From assembly GCF_040869045.1 (NCBI RefSeq), contig NC_090320.1:118243112-118307111 (forward strand): a stretch of DNA of 64,000 bases, given 5' to 3'. Position 1 is the stretch's first letter. The number at the start of each line of letters is the position of its first letter. Below the pieces are notes generated by a model. That model saw only the letters and a program-made list of their open reading frames with translations, did no database searches and had not been told where the DNA came from. Source of the stretch: Eurosta solidaginis (Eukaryota; Arthropoda; Insecta; Diptera; Tephritidae). This document shows, piece after piece, positions 33,599 to 44,405 of the stretch. The position numbers and the translations under genes are program-made.

Positions 33599-34421
33599 TC
33601 TGTATTGCGATGCGAAAGGCAGTGCGATGCGAAAATAAATTGCGATGCGAAAGGTAATTGGAACTCTGTAGCGCTATCGCATCGCTAACAATGTCGCTTT
33701 TTTATTTTTCGCAAATTTTTTGCTTGAGTATGCATCACTGACCAAACTCAAAGAAAGAGAACAAAAGAAACAAGGCGATTGTAATTTCGGCAAACGATTA
33801 ATTTTTGTTGAACAAATTAAAAAAAAGGATTCTGTAGCATTATAGAACGATTTAAATGAAGAAAGGATTGATTTTAATGAAGAAATCCTCCCAGTTCAGA
33901 AATTGAAGTGGAAGAAGTGAACGTGATAAATACAGAAAACGTGGAAAATCATAGAATGGGAAATATTGCTAGTTGTATCAGAGAACAAATAAAAAATGAC
34001 ATGATTTCAAATAGAAATGCTTTATAAAAAAGTGGTTTCGATTTAATTGTTATTTATTTATGTATTTTAAGTCCACTAGGATTACAAATTGTTGCTTTTG
34101 TGTTTGTTTTGTTTTTTGAGTTGTCCTATATATTTTTAAATGAATATAAAGATATCAATTTATAAAATCATCAATTAGTACTTACATATTTGAACAATGC
34201 GAATGCCTATTACTTGTAGCAAGAAAAATGCGAAAATGAATGTTGTTTGACATTCGCTTTCGCTTTACAGAGTGCCGGCAATGCGAAAAGGGAGAAAAAT
34301 TGCGAATGGGCAAAATGTGAATGCGAAAGTCAAAATATACATGCGAATGTCAAGATACAGAGTACCGATTTTGCGATTTCGCGTATTTTTTCTTTCGCAT
34401 CGCAATACAGAGTAGGCCCCC
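33599..34421. mobile_element. MITE, 823 bp, GGGGGCC-ended, in gypsy M
   Basis: The left end GGGGGCCTACTCTGTATTGC matches the reverse complement of the right end; similarity extends through GATGCGAAAG. The interior repeats (A)TGCGAAA and GCGATGCG motifs near both ends. No coding is seen. GGG-rich termini recall Harbinger-like MITEs, but no clear 3-bp TWA duplication is present. Confidence 0.8.
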
Positions 34422-34518
34422 TGGGAAACCACGGAGTAGAAGAGTGGTACATATGGAGATGCTAGCGGCGTTTAAATCGGGAGATTTGTCTGGACGATCA
34501 GACTTAGGTGGAGAGCAG

Positions 34519-35056
34519 TGTTACGAATATTAGCAAAACTAAGGGGTGCTGCCATCTCTAAGCCGATGCTAAGCAGCGCCTTGCATGCACATCCATAAAT
34601 CAATCATTATGTATCTACATAAACGAATCAATCATTATGTCTACACATATGCAGGTACACGCAGCTGAGAGCAACGCACAAGCACATGCAGATATCTTAT
34701 CTGAAATGCTCCTAAAGGTATGTAATTGTGATTGTGGAAGTGTCGCTCACATACAAGCGCATGGGGTATGAGAGAAGCTATAAAAATTATACATCTGTAG
34801 TTGTAGCTGAGAAATTTATAACTAACTAGTGAGTTCTGGAATTAGAAAAGCCGAGGAGGTCGGACAGTATAAAAGGGCGACAACAGTGGAGGCGAGAGAT
34901 CAGTTTCATTTAAGATATCAGTCAGTTTGGTTATTAAGTCAGCTAGTTGCAAAGTATAAGTGTTATGTTGTGAAGTACTTTAATAAAGGCCATTTTTCCA
35001 TTATTCGAACTTAGCAGAAGGTTGCAAATAAGAGGATTTGCAGTAAATTCGTTACA
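34519..35056 (+). repeat. 3' LTR of gypsy M
   Basis: TGTTACGAATATTAGC to TTCGTTACA, followed by ATAT (35057-35060). A purine-rich stretch GGTGGAGAGCAG precedes it. Confidence 0.88.
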
Positions 35057-35060
35057 ATAT

Positions 35061-36341
35061 GCTGAATCTGGTTTTTTTCCTATTCTGACATTTGTACATA
35101 TCATGTTTTTTTTCATGTGTACATATTGAGTGAACATTTCTTTATTGTTCTTTTTTTTTGTTTTTTTTTGTTTATTGATAATTGTAAGTAACGTGGAATG
35201 CTTATGTTGAGACGTTTTCTTGTTTGTTTTTGATTTTTTTTTTGTTACTAGCAGGTGTTTTATATTGTTTTAAGCCTATTCTTGTGGATTATTTTTTCTT
35301 TATTTAAAGATAGGTTAAAGTAAAAATATTTCCAATTATTATTTTCTAATCTATTGGGGGTTAAAGTAAAAGTATTTTTCCTAATATGTAAAATTATGAC
35401 CTCTCTAATAGCGAGGTTTTCCTAGATGAGACCCGGGCAGTAAGTGTTCGTATTTTTTCACTTGACTTTTTTTCATTTTATTTAGTTAAATCCATAATTA
35501 ATTGCATAAACAATTGAGGGGTTGTTGACGGAAGAGCGGGGTAGCTATGTATTGATTTTTTTTCATATTTTTCATACTTTTCCTATTTTCCCAGCAATAT
35601 CTTTGATCTTATATGCCATGCGATTTCTGCGGCGGCCACCAAGACAGAATCGTCATGATATTAATGAAGAATTATTTTTATTTTTATAACCGGGAATTGT
35701 CACATTCACAACCTCTTGGGATTGTGCAATTGTTTGATCTTTGAGAACTTGGGTACCAATTTTTATTTTTTAAATTTGCCTACTGCAATAAATATTCTAT
35801 TATTTATCACCAATTTGTCCCTCAGGACAACTGTGTTTTTCATTCTTTACAAGTCCTAGATTGCAGACACAGCCTGATAAGCAATTGTCCTAAGTCAATT
35901 TTATCATTAACAATCAGGTTGCTTGTTTTACTTACGCTACCATTTTTCTATGAAAAGGAGCGCGACATGTCTCATTGTTGCAAATTTATATAGCGCTTCT
36001 AATAAATTTTCATATGTTCTCCTTGTGAATTTTTCTTCATTTTTTGTTGTTCTTATTGGCTGGTTTCTTAGTATTATTTTTTTTTTCGTTCTTTGTTAAG
36101 CATATTTCTACTGTCTTAGAATTTCCTATTGCTTCATGACCATCTTTGTCAGAAGCATTTAAAGGAATTATGCAAATTTCTGCCTTTACTGTTGATTGTG
36201 ACATTTTAAGAGTTATTATTTGAAGGTGTATTTTTAATTGTCTATTGCTTTTCCTCAAATTGGATAAAGGAATTTTAGATACGGTTTGGTACGGTTTTCA
36301 GCTGCCTATATTTAATTTTCATATAATTTTTGAATATCGTA
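35061..36341. other. AT-rich stretch with an unidentified minus-strand frame
   Basis: No match to known families. On the minus strand a frame of about 70 codons (36258-36037) contains KMSQSTVKAEICIIPLNASD and a Lys/Asn-rich end. Weak continuations after it (TYENLLEALYKFATM near 35980-36030; VLRDKLVINNRIFIAVGKF near 35780-35830) hint at a decayed protein. I cannot name it. Confidence 0.35.
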
Positions 36342-36560
36342 GCTATTGCAACGGCAATAGTACGATTACACCAATCAAAGCGGCTAGCCAAACATCAGGA
36401 ATGTTTGGGTTCGTCCTTGTCTCTACCTCGGCTGGTGGTTCTTATTGAATTATTCTGTTTTCTGTTTCTTTATTTTCTGAATTTCCTGAATTTTCCTTTC
36501 CTAATTCATATCCGGCTAATGCTATCATTATGCCGTGTGCTATCTTTGTCCACCAAGCCA
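36342..36560 (-). pseudogene. Unidentified decayed minus-strand frame with hydrophobic segments
   Basis: Starts MAWWTKIAHGIMIALAGYE at 36560 and reaches a stop at 36442. The same frame continues through PNIPDVWLAALIGVIVLLPL. Two hydrophobic stretches could be membrane segments. No family recognised; it may belong with the minus-strand frame at 36258-36037. Confidence 0.3.
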
Positions 36561-36889
36561 TGTTGAAATTCTCTAATATTATTTTCCTGCTTATGTGAGA
36601 AATGAACTGAATTTAATTTTTTAATAGAATTTTTGATTTTATTCTTTATCCTATGCATTCCATTTTACTGGTTTATTTAGTTGACATTATAAAAGTCTAA
36701 GAAAATTTTTGTTCTTAATGGAAAAATTTGTTTAATTAAGACATTTTTAGCATTTTTATTTTTTTTTCAATTAACAAAATATTTTTAAAATGAATTTTTA
36801 TGCCATTTTCAATTATAGCGTTAATATCCCTTTTTTCTTAAAAAATCCTTTAGATTTTAACATAAACATTTTTTTTCAAGAAGTCATTT

Positions 36890-37027
36890 AATTTGAATTC
36901 AATTACTTTTTACATATTTTTCATACAAGTATACCGCAGTTTCAATTAATTCTTCCAATAAATTGTCAAATATTTCTTTAGCGACTATTCACCTGTAAAT
37001 CAGTTCCCTTTTATTAAAATGTTTCTC
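36890..37027 (+). repeat. Piece of X/Z gypsy 5' leader
   Basis: Matches 23455-23575 of gypsy X, including CAATTAATTCTTCCAATAAA-like and GCGACTATTCACCTGTAAAT. It continues at 39238 after about 2.2 kb of other elements. This is likely the start of what remains of gypsy Z. Confidence 0.8.
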
Positions 37028-37899
37028 TTTTTAACACGCTTTTATTAGCTTGGCCTGTATCTATGTATGTAACGAAATCTTTGAGCTTGATTTTCAGCGG
37101 TTTCTAGAAGTCTGATTAATTTGAAACTTTTCATACGTATCAAGGACCGATGACAATGCATTAATGTGATGGTGTGGTGACATAAGGTCAACGGCCATAA
37201 GGTCAATTGGCCTTATTAACGCTTTGAATAGCCATAAGCTTCATTGAAACTTTGCACACGTATCAAGGACCGATGACAATGCATTAATGTGATGGTGTGG
37301 TGACATAAGGTCAACGGCCATAAGGTCAATTGGCCTTATTACCACTTGAATGGCCATAAGTTTGATTGAAACTATGCACACGTATCAAGGCTCGATGACA
37401 ATGCATTAATGTGATGGTGTGGTGACATAAGGTCAACGGCCATAAGGTCAATTGGCCTTACTACCACTTTGAATGGCCATAAGTTTGATTCAAACTTTGC
37501 ACACATATCAAGGCTCGAAGACAATGCATTAATGTGATGGTGTGGTGACATAAGGTCAACGGCCATAAGGTCAGTTGGCCTTAGTACCACTTTGAATGGC
37601 CATAAGTTTGATTGGAACTTTGCACACGTATCAAGGCTCGATCACAATGCAATAATGTGATGGTGGGGTGACATAAGGTTAACGGATATAAGGTCAATTG
37701 AACTTATGACCACCCAAAATGGCCATAGATTTGAAACCTTGCACATAATGCGAAGAAGGTATTCCTTTATTAATGATAGAAGTGGATGCATGGCACATCT
37801 ACGAAAGAGCATACTGGAGCCCTTTTTAACACGCTTTCATTAGCTTGGTCTGTATCTATCTATGTATCTATGTATCCATGTATGCATGTAACGGAATCT
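37028..37899. repeat. Tandem array, ~5 units of ~122 bp, with flanking direct repeats
   Basis: Units are marked by CGTATCAAGG or a variant at about 37135, 37258, 37380, 37502 and 37627. Each contains GTGATGGTGTGGTGACATAA, CAACGGCCATAAGGTCAATT and TTTGAATGGCCATAAG. The array is bracketed by two copies of TTTTTAACACGCTTT-TTAGCTTGG with TGTATC runs (37025-37085, 37822-37895), which suggests it travels as a unit. Confidence 0.85.
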
Positions 37900-38924
37900 G
37901 GAGTGGAGCCGACAGCCCCGGTAATGCAGAGCTCCGAACTCCGTAGCAACTTTTGAAGCATTTTAAGATAGGTACTTTTAGCTAGTGCAGGCCACCAGAC
38001 CAAGGCACCATAAAGAAGAATCGGGCGCACAATGGCTGTTTAAATCCAGTAGGTCACCTTAGGGGAGAATCCCCAGGAGGTGCCAATTGACTTCTTGCAA
38101 GTGAACAGCTCTGCTGCTGCCCTCTTGAATCGCTCCACTATATGGTCACTCCATGATAGCTTCTTATCCAGAATGACTCCCAAATACTTGACTTGATCGC
38201 TAAACGCTAAGAACGTACCTGCAATTCTTGGCGGTGTAAGATTTGGTACTTTGTACCTCCTCGTGAAGAGGACAAGCTCGGTTTTACCCGGGTTGACTCC
38301 CAAACCTGTGGCTGTGGCCCATTGCGAAATAATACCTTGAGGCGCGCGCCCGGATATACCACCCCTATCAGCGTGACGGCGGCCCTATAGAGGTTTACCG
38401 ACCTGGCGTCGTCACAGGCAATTAGCTTTAGATTGCCCTGGAACCACCCTGCATCGGTGTAAGATGGCGGTGGAACAGGGTTATCTTTCGTTACCTTAAC
38501 GGCCACCGTAGCGAGCGCGGCCTCGATCCACTTCCACTGCTGTTTCGCGATCCGGCCATCTTCGCTGATCTCGTCTATAATGCCAATAATCTGCCAACCC
38601 TTGGCAATTTCGGTGAAAGACCGCGTTCAGCCTCCCTGCGTGTTAGCCCTTTTCGGTGCCGTGGGGTTGGATTCATCCATGGACCGCTCGCGTTTCGAGG
38701 TCTCACCACTCTCGACTAAAACTTTTAAAATTACTTGAACTAAAAAATTAAAAATAAATAATAGTTTAAAAAAAAATAAAAAAAACACGCTTTTATAGCT
38801 AACCGAACTAAAAAATAGAAAATAATTTTCAATTAAAAAGCGTCTATATAACAGTAGTAGAAGGTCAAACAATCATTTATAGTTAATCACCTCAAAATAA
38901 AATTATAATAAAATTTAAGTTATT
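37900..38924 (-). mobile_element. Internally deleted DUF4780-type LINE derivative, copy 2
   Basis: The part 38307-38924 matches 28709-29326. The 3' part continues with LGVNPGKTELVLFTRRYKVP, then QVKYLGVILDKKLSW and KSIGTSWGFSPKVTYWI, a typical LINE RT thumb region (38303-38040). The reading is ORF1 (DUF4780-like), the deletion junction, then the late RT. The 5' AT-rich end forms one arm of a long inverted repeat with 39060-39240. Confidence 0.75.
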
Positions 38925-39240
38925 AACATAATAATTTAATTCAGATTAAAAGAGTGGGGTGCATTTTACTACATTTCATATCTTTCCTCTCAGATGGCTG
39001 CCAATAGAATGATTGTAACATTCAATATCAAACACCCCACGCTTTTTACTGTGAATTAAATTACTCTGTTAATAACTTAAATTTCATTATAATTTTATTT
39101 TGAGGTGATTAGCTATAAATGATTGTTTGACCTTCTGCTACTGTTATATAAACGCTTTTTAATTGAAAATTATTTTTTATTTTTTAGTTCGGTTAGCTAT
39201 AACAGCGTGTTTTTTTAGTTTTTTTAAACTATTATTGATT
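38756..39240. repeat. Long inverted repeat, arms ~210 bp, loop ~60 bp
   Basis: The left arm (about 38756-38968) is the 5' end of the LINE derivative plus TTATTAACA and TAATTTAATTCA. The right arm (about 39032-39240) is its reverse complement with scattered changes: GTTAATAAC, TTTTGAGGTGATTAGCTATA and TTTAGTTCGGTTAGCTATAA. Inner marks are GAGTGGGGTG and CACCCCACGC. Confidence 0.85.
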
Positions 39241-39352
39241 CCTCAACAATTCAGCTTCAAACATAAATTCAGACATTCAAACAAGTGCTTCATTAATTTC
39301 ATAGTTTGAACTGATTTTTTTTCTATTCTGATAACTACATATTTACCTTAGA
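39241..39352 (+). repeat. Continuation of X/Z gypsy leader
   Basis: Matches 23580-23693 of gypsy X: TCCTCAACA, TTCAAACAAGTGCTTCATTA, then CTATTCTGATAACTACATAT and ACCTTAGAA. In X the next bases are the gag start; here gypsy Y intervenes and Z gag resumes at 46976. Confidence 0.8.
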
Positions 39353-39390
39353 ATAACAATTCTCATGGTGTCCACGATGGACACCTTAAA

Positions 39391-39401
39391 TGGCGACCGT
39401 G
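39391..39401 (+). promoter_or_regulatory. Primer-binding site of gypsy Y, tRNA-Arg type
   Basis: TGGCGACCGTG directly after the LTR remnant (GTCCACGATGGACACCTTAAA region). It matches the remembered tRNA-Arg site for 11 bases. Confidence 0.7.
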
Positions 39402-40820
39402 GGCCGAAGACCTGCAAATACGGCGAGTGGCCACTCAAGCCTCCCAACAGGCACTAATTAAAGTGAAAAAAAATCCTACAAAAAATTTAAAAACGTAAAA
39501 TCTTAAAAACTTAAAATGCTAAAAACCAAAAATCAAAAATCTCTTAAAAATGAATTAAACAAAAATTAAAAATTATTTAAAGAATTAAAATTTAATTCAC
39601 ACAAAATTTAAAAATCTACAAAAAAAAAACCATAAAAATCCAAAAAAATACAATACTTACAAAAACCCTACAAAAAAAATTTAATACCATTTAAAAATCT
39701 ACAAAAAAATTACAAAATTCAAAAATCATTACAAAAAAATATATAAAAATGCAAAAATCTTACAAAAAAATTAAAAAACTAAAAACTACACAAAAAAATG
39801 TTCTTTAAAAACTATAAAAATTACAAAAAATAATACAAAATTTAGGAAAACCCTACAAAAAAATTTTAAAAACATTTAGAAACCTACAAAAAAAATTTTA
39901 AGACATTAAAAATCACACAAAAAAATACAAAAATTTTAAAAATATCTACAAAAATTACATACAAACATTAAAATTATACGGAAAATCTATAATTTTTAAT
40001 TTTAAGCGAAAAACGGCTGAAGCCACGCCAACTCCATAACGGAACCATAATACGGTATATATATTTTTATTGAAAAACGGCATTAGCCAAGTAACGCCCA
40101 TAACGGAACCACAAGAAGAGACCAAAAATAGCGGAAAGTACTCAGCAGAAGCAACGCCATCAGCAGCAGAGCAGTAAGCAGAGAGCAGCGGTACAGTAGG
40201 CGACAGTTGGTATGGCGAAATAAAATTTTTTTTACTTTCATACATTTTCATACAAATTCATTTAAATTACATTTTTTTCAATTTTTATACTTATCAAAAT
40301 TACAAAACTATTTTGCATTATATTTACAACTAATTAATGTTAATAACAAAAAAAAAAAAATTTACATTATATTAATCTTCCCTCTTTTCAAAAATTATTT
40401 TCTTCAAATTTCCAAAAAACTCATACTTAACTAATTAACAAAAAAAAAAAAAACAAAAAAAAATTTAATTTTCCACAAAAAAAAAAACAAAAAAAATTTA
40501 CATTATATTAATCTTCCCTCTTTTCAAAAATTATTTGTCATAAATACTTCAAATTTCCAAAAAACTCATACTTAACTAATTAAAAAAAAAAAAAATTTAT
40601 TTTCCACAAACATATAGATTATGCATAAATATACAGGTAGGCACTGTGGGTCAGGGGCGGACAAAAACGGGAAATTTTATAAGTTTTAGTTATTGGTCAT
40701 CAAAGGAAGGTGGCAAAATTAATAATTAACCATTTTTAGTTTTGGTCCCACTCTGCCCTACAGTGGGCTTCATCAAAAACAATAAAAAAAAATAATAACA
40801 TGATTACAATTTTTATTTAA
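39402..40820 (+). other. A-rich 5' leader of gypsy Y
   Basis: Very A-rich, with many CTACAAAAAAA and AAAATCT-type repeats to about 39960. It holds a duplicated ~130-bp block (about 40363-40436 and 40495-40582), marked by TTAATCTTCCCTCTTTTCAA and AACTCATACTTAACTAATTA. No supported coding. Confidence 0.7.
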
Positions 40821-40821
40821 A

Positions 40822-41054
40822 GCGGTGGTTCCGTCATTAACCAAAAAGATTTTTTTGGGTAAACGGTGGTTCCGTAAACAACCAATGAAATTTTTTTTAA
40901 TCCCGGTGCGTCCGAGGATATTCATAGTACAAATTTGAAAAGATGCGGTGCGCCCGTATCTATAAAAATAAAACCATACAATTTTAATAAAAACGGCGCG
41001 TGCGTAATAACACAAACACATTGAGATCTTTTTAATAAAGCGGTGCGTCCGTTA
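40822..41054 (+). repeat. 5' leader array of small stem-loop units, gypsy Y
   Basis: Six units at about 40822, 40863, 40903, 40945, 40992 and 41040 (spacing 40-48 nt). Cores are CGGTGGTTCCG (twice), CGGTGCGTCCG (twice) and two variants. Five keep CGG-N5-CCG. The two TGGTT units are followed by AACCA at 7-8 nt, as in X. The period and core are shared with X although surrounding sequence differs. Confidence 0.75.
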
Positions 41055-41296
41055 TCAATAGCCAAGTCCTTTTACCAAAATAAAATATTTTCCTTTGAAA
41101 TCAATTTAAATTAAATTACTTCAAGATACATTCAATTTATCATTAAATATTCAGTCTTTCATTAAATTGCCGGATAATTCTTTCAATTTCACATCAACAT
41201 TCAATTCAATTTCAATTTCGGTCAAATTTTCGTAAGCAATTTCTATAAATTCGACTTTAATCAGTTTAAATATTTCTTCTTTGCTTCCTACTACAT

Positions 41297-42483
41297 ATGT
41301 TCCTTAGAAACCAAAAAGTAGTCCCCAGAATTTCAGAGCAAGTCTTAGATTCTGAAAATTCAGAGTCTAATTCCAAAAATTCAGATTCCAATTCCAAAAA
41401 TTTTAATTCCGAAAGTTCCGATTCCGAAAATCTTGATTTTAAAAGCCCAGTTTCCGAAGGCTCAATCACATATTCGCCCAGTATAATCAAAAACCTTGTT
41501 GTTAGACTTTCTTTGTCCGGAGAATTTCACGGATTTGAGGAATTGCCCGAAACACATATTTCAAATCCTCCTAATTCCGATACAAATATGGCAACTCCTG
41601 AGGAAAAAAGATCGTTTATCAGCATGTGTGCTGGTATTATGCGTGAAAATTATAGCGGTGAGCCCCTAGGTCTTGTATCTATCTAGAATTTGTCGACGAA
41701 AATTTAACTGGCACTTGTATTTCATATATTAAATCCAAACTCGATGGTAAAGCTCGAGAAGCGATACCAACTCAAGTACTTTCAGTTAATGATATAAAAA
41801 TAGCACTACGTAACCGTATAAAACCCGACAACTCCAAAGTTGTGGCCGGAAAAATTGCGGCTTTACAAGTTAATAACAATAATTACACCGATTTTGCAAA
41901 ACGCGTCGAGGAATTGTCTGATGCTTTAGAGCGTTCGCTCATTATCGAAGCGATTACTCAGGCCAAAGCCCATGAAATGGCCATCGAGCAAACAGTTAAC
42001 GTTTGCCGATTGAACGCAAAAACCAGTTTAGTTAAATCAATCCTCGCTTCAACCAATTTTTCTGATTCCAAGGACGTAGTAGCTAAACTGATTGTAGAGC
42101 AATCAAATGAAATAAAAGAACCCCAAGTTTTAGCATTTAGGGCGCGGAACAATAACAATCTTAGAAATTTTCAAAGTAATAACCGAGGTCGAAACTTCCA
42201 ACATCAAAGTCGTAACTTTAACAATTATAGACAAAATAGACATCTTTTAGTAACAGTAACTATGGCAACAACTTCAATCGCGGCAATCAAAGGCAAAATT
42301 TCCGTTCCGGTGGCGGAAATCGGCATCAGTCTAATAATAATAATAATAGCAACAATAGTCGTACTAGCAATAATAACGGTTCTAACACTTCCAATAATAG
42401 AGGTAGAAATGCAAGCGTCCGGGCTTTAAACAGGGAAGCCCCTCAGGAGCGAACACTGAGGGACGACGAGACAAATTACTAAC
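41297..42483 (+). pseudogene. Gypsy Y gag, frameshifted
   Basis: The first frame (41297-41686) has a Ser/Asn/Glu-rich N-terminus and MATPEEKRSFISMCAGIMRE. A deletion and frameshift near 41680 remove the ETFIDKI-type segment. The second frame (41700-42245) has IKSKLDGKAREAIPTQVLSV, YTDFAKRVEELSDALERSL and AHEMAIEQTVNVCRLNA. A shift near 42245 breaks the Asn/Arg-rich tail, which in its own frame ends RALNREAPQERTLRDDE at 42480. Confidence 0.85.
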
Positions 42484-43170
42484 TGATTCAGCTCACAATT
42501 TTTCTTCTAAAAACGTTTATTTTCTTAACTTAAATTATTCCGATTTTATACAAATAAATATTACTGCTTCTAACAAATTTTGTACATTTCTAGTCGATAC
42601 ACAAGCCGACATTTCCTTAATTAAAATTTCTTAATAAAAATTTGTCAATTAATAACAATGATACAATTAATATTACTGGAGTAATAACAGATACAGTTTC
42701 TACATTAGGTACTTTTACAACTAACTTACACTTTTCAAATTTTTATATCAAACCTACGTTGCACGTCGTAGACAATGATTTCGACATTCCATCAGATGGA
42801 ATACTTGGTAAGGATTTCCTAAAAACAAATAAATGCGATATCAGCTATGCAACAAATTGCATTCCTTCACGGAATGGAAAGCGATGCATTTGTTATACCA
42901 CCTCGTTGCGAAGTTTATAGAATTTTCGCCTTGGAAAAAGACTCAGAACCACTTTTCGTGGATTCTCAAGGGATTTCTGACGGTGTTTTCACAGCGAAAT
43001 GTATAGTTGATACTAGTAATCCGATCATTAAAGTAATAAACACCACAAATAGCGTAAAATACGTAAATAACTGCAACATCCAAACAGAAAAACTTTCTAA
43101 TTATCACGTTTATAAAATCAATAACCCAGTAAAACAAGATAGTCGTATCAAAGAACTTAAACGCATTTGA
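42484..43170 (+). pseudogene. Gypsy Y pol, protease region
   Basis: NLNYSDFIQINI, then FCTFLVDTQADISLIKIS ending in a stop at about 42632. The next frame continues with INITGVITDTVSTLGTFTTN, IPSDGILGKDFLKTNKC, a shift near 42850, then FVIPPRCEVYRIFALEKDSE and a TGA at 43168. The active site is DTQA as in X and Z. Confidence 0.85.
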
Positions 43171-44405
43171 GAAAAACAAATACCTAATTATGCTGAAAAT
43201 AAGCTTATTAACTTATGTTTACAATATTCCGATATTTTTGCGCTAGACAATGATAAAATGACAATAAACAATTTTTATGAACAAAAACTAAGACTAAACG
43301 ATACGACGCCAGTATACATTAAAAATTACCGCCTACCGTATTCTCAACGCGAAGAAATAAATAAACAGGTTAATAAATTATTGGAAAACGATCTGATCGA
43401 AAATAGTTGTTCGAATTATAACAGGCCCTTGATTTTGGTACCGAAAAAACACCTAAATGGCCAAAAATCGTATAGAATGTGCGTTGACTTTAGGGCTGTA
43501 AATAAAAGTTAATTGTCGATAAATTTCCTTTGGCACGTGTAGACGATATTTTGGATAACCTTGGCCGTGCGAAATTCTTTTCTACATTAGATCTTTTTTC
43601 GGGTTTTCACCAAATTCCACTTCACAAATATTCAAGAGACATAACATCTTTTAGTACTGACTGCGGAGCTTTTCGATGGAAGGTGTTACCATTTGGTCTG
43701 AACGTGGCCCCAAATTCATTTTCAAGAATGATGTCAATTGCATTTTCTGGTATTTCACCCAACCAAGCCTTTATGTATGTAGACGATATAATAGTAATTG
43801 GATGTAGCGAAGCACATCATCTCGATAATCTAAAAAAAGTTTTCGAGACCTGTAGGAAGTTAAACTTGCGACTTAACCCAAAAAAATGTAATTTTCTTCG
43901 ACCTGAAGTAACTTTCTTAGGGCATAAATGCTCAGCAAATGGGTTGCTACCAGACGATTCAAAAATTGAAGCAATTAAAAGGTATCCTAAGCCACGCGAT
44001 AAAGACGCTGTCCGAAGATTCGTGGTATTTGCAAATTATTATAGGAGATTTATTCCAAATTTCGCTTCTTTAGCAGCTCCATTGAATCGTTTGAGTAGAA
44101 AAAAGCTTGAATTTAATTGGGATACGGCATGTGAGTTAGCTTTCGAAAAACTAAGAAAAAGTCTGATTTCTCCAAAACTATTACAATATCCAGATTACAC
44201 CAAAGAATTTTTAATTATGGTTGATGCTTCAAAGTTAGGTTGTGGTGCAATACTGAGTCAAAATCATAATGGTAACGACTTGCCAATCTGTTTTGCTTCG
44301 AAATCCTTTAGCAAATCAGAACAAAATAAAGCAATAATAGAATTATATCTTTTGGCAATATATTTTGCAATAAAGCAATTTCGTGCATATATTTATGGCA
44401 CTCAC
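43171..44405 (+). pseudogene. Gypsy Y pol, reverse transcriptase and start of RNase H
   Basis: QKLRLNDTTPVYIKNYRLPY, LILVPKKHLNGQKSYRMCVD and FRAVNKS, then a stop at 43510 and a frameshift. The main frame (43530-44405) has DILDNLGRAKFFSTLDLFSG, KVLPFGLNVAPNSFSRMMSI, the catalytic FMYVDDIIVIG near 43780, and the start of RNase H (FLIMVDASKLGCGAILSQ), ending in a stop where about 15 codons are deleted. Confidence 0.9.

Larger units (their letters stand above)
30751..35056 (+). mobile_element. Gypsy M: non-autonomous Ty3/gypsy with SAP-domain Gag
   Basis: The LTRs are at 30751-31339 and 34519-35056, with TG...CA ends, and ATAT flanks. The 3.2-kb inside encodes Gag, a zinc knuckle, protease and the integrase C-terminal GPY region, but RT, RNase H and the integrase core are gone. 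An 823-bp MITE sits near the 3' end. Any movement would have needed enzymes from a full copy. Confidence 0.85.
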
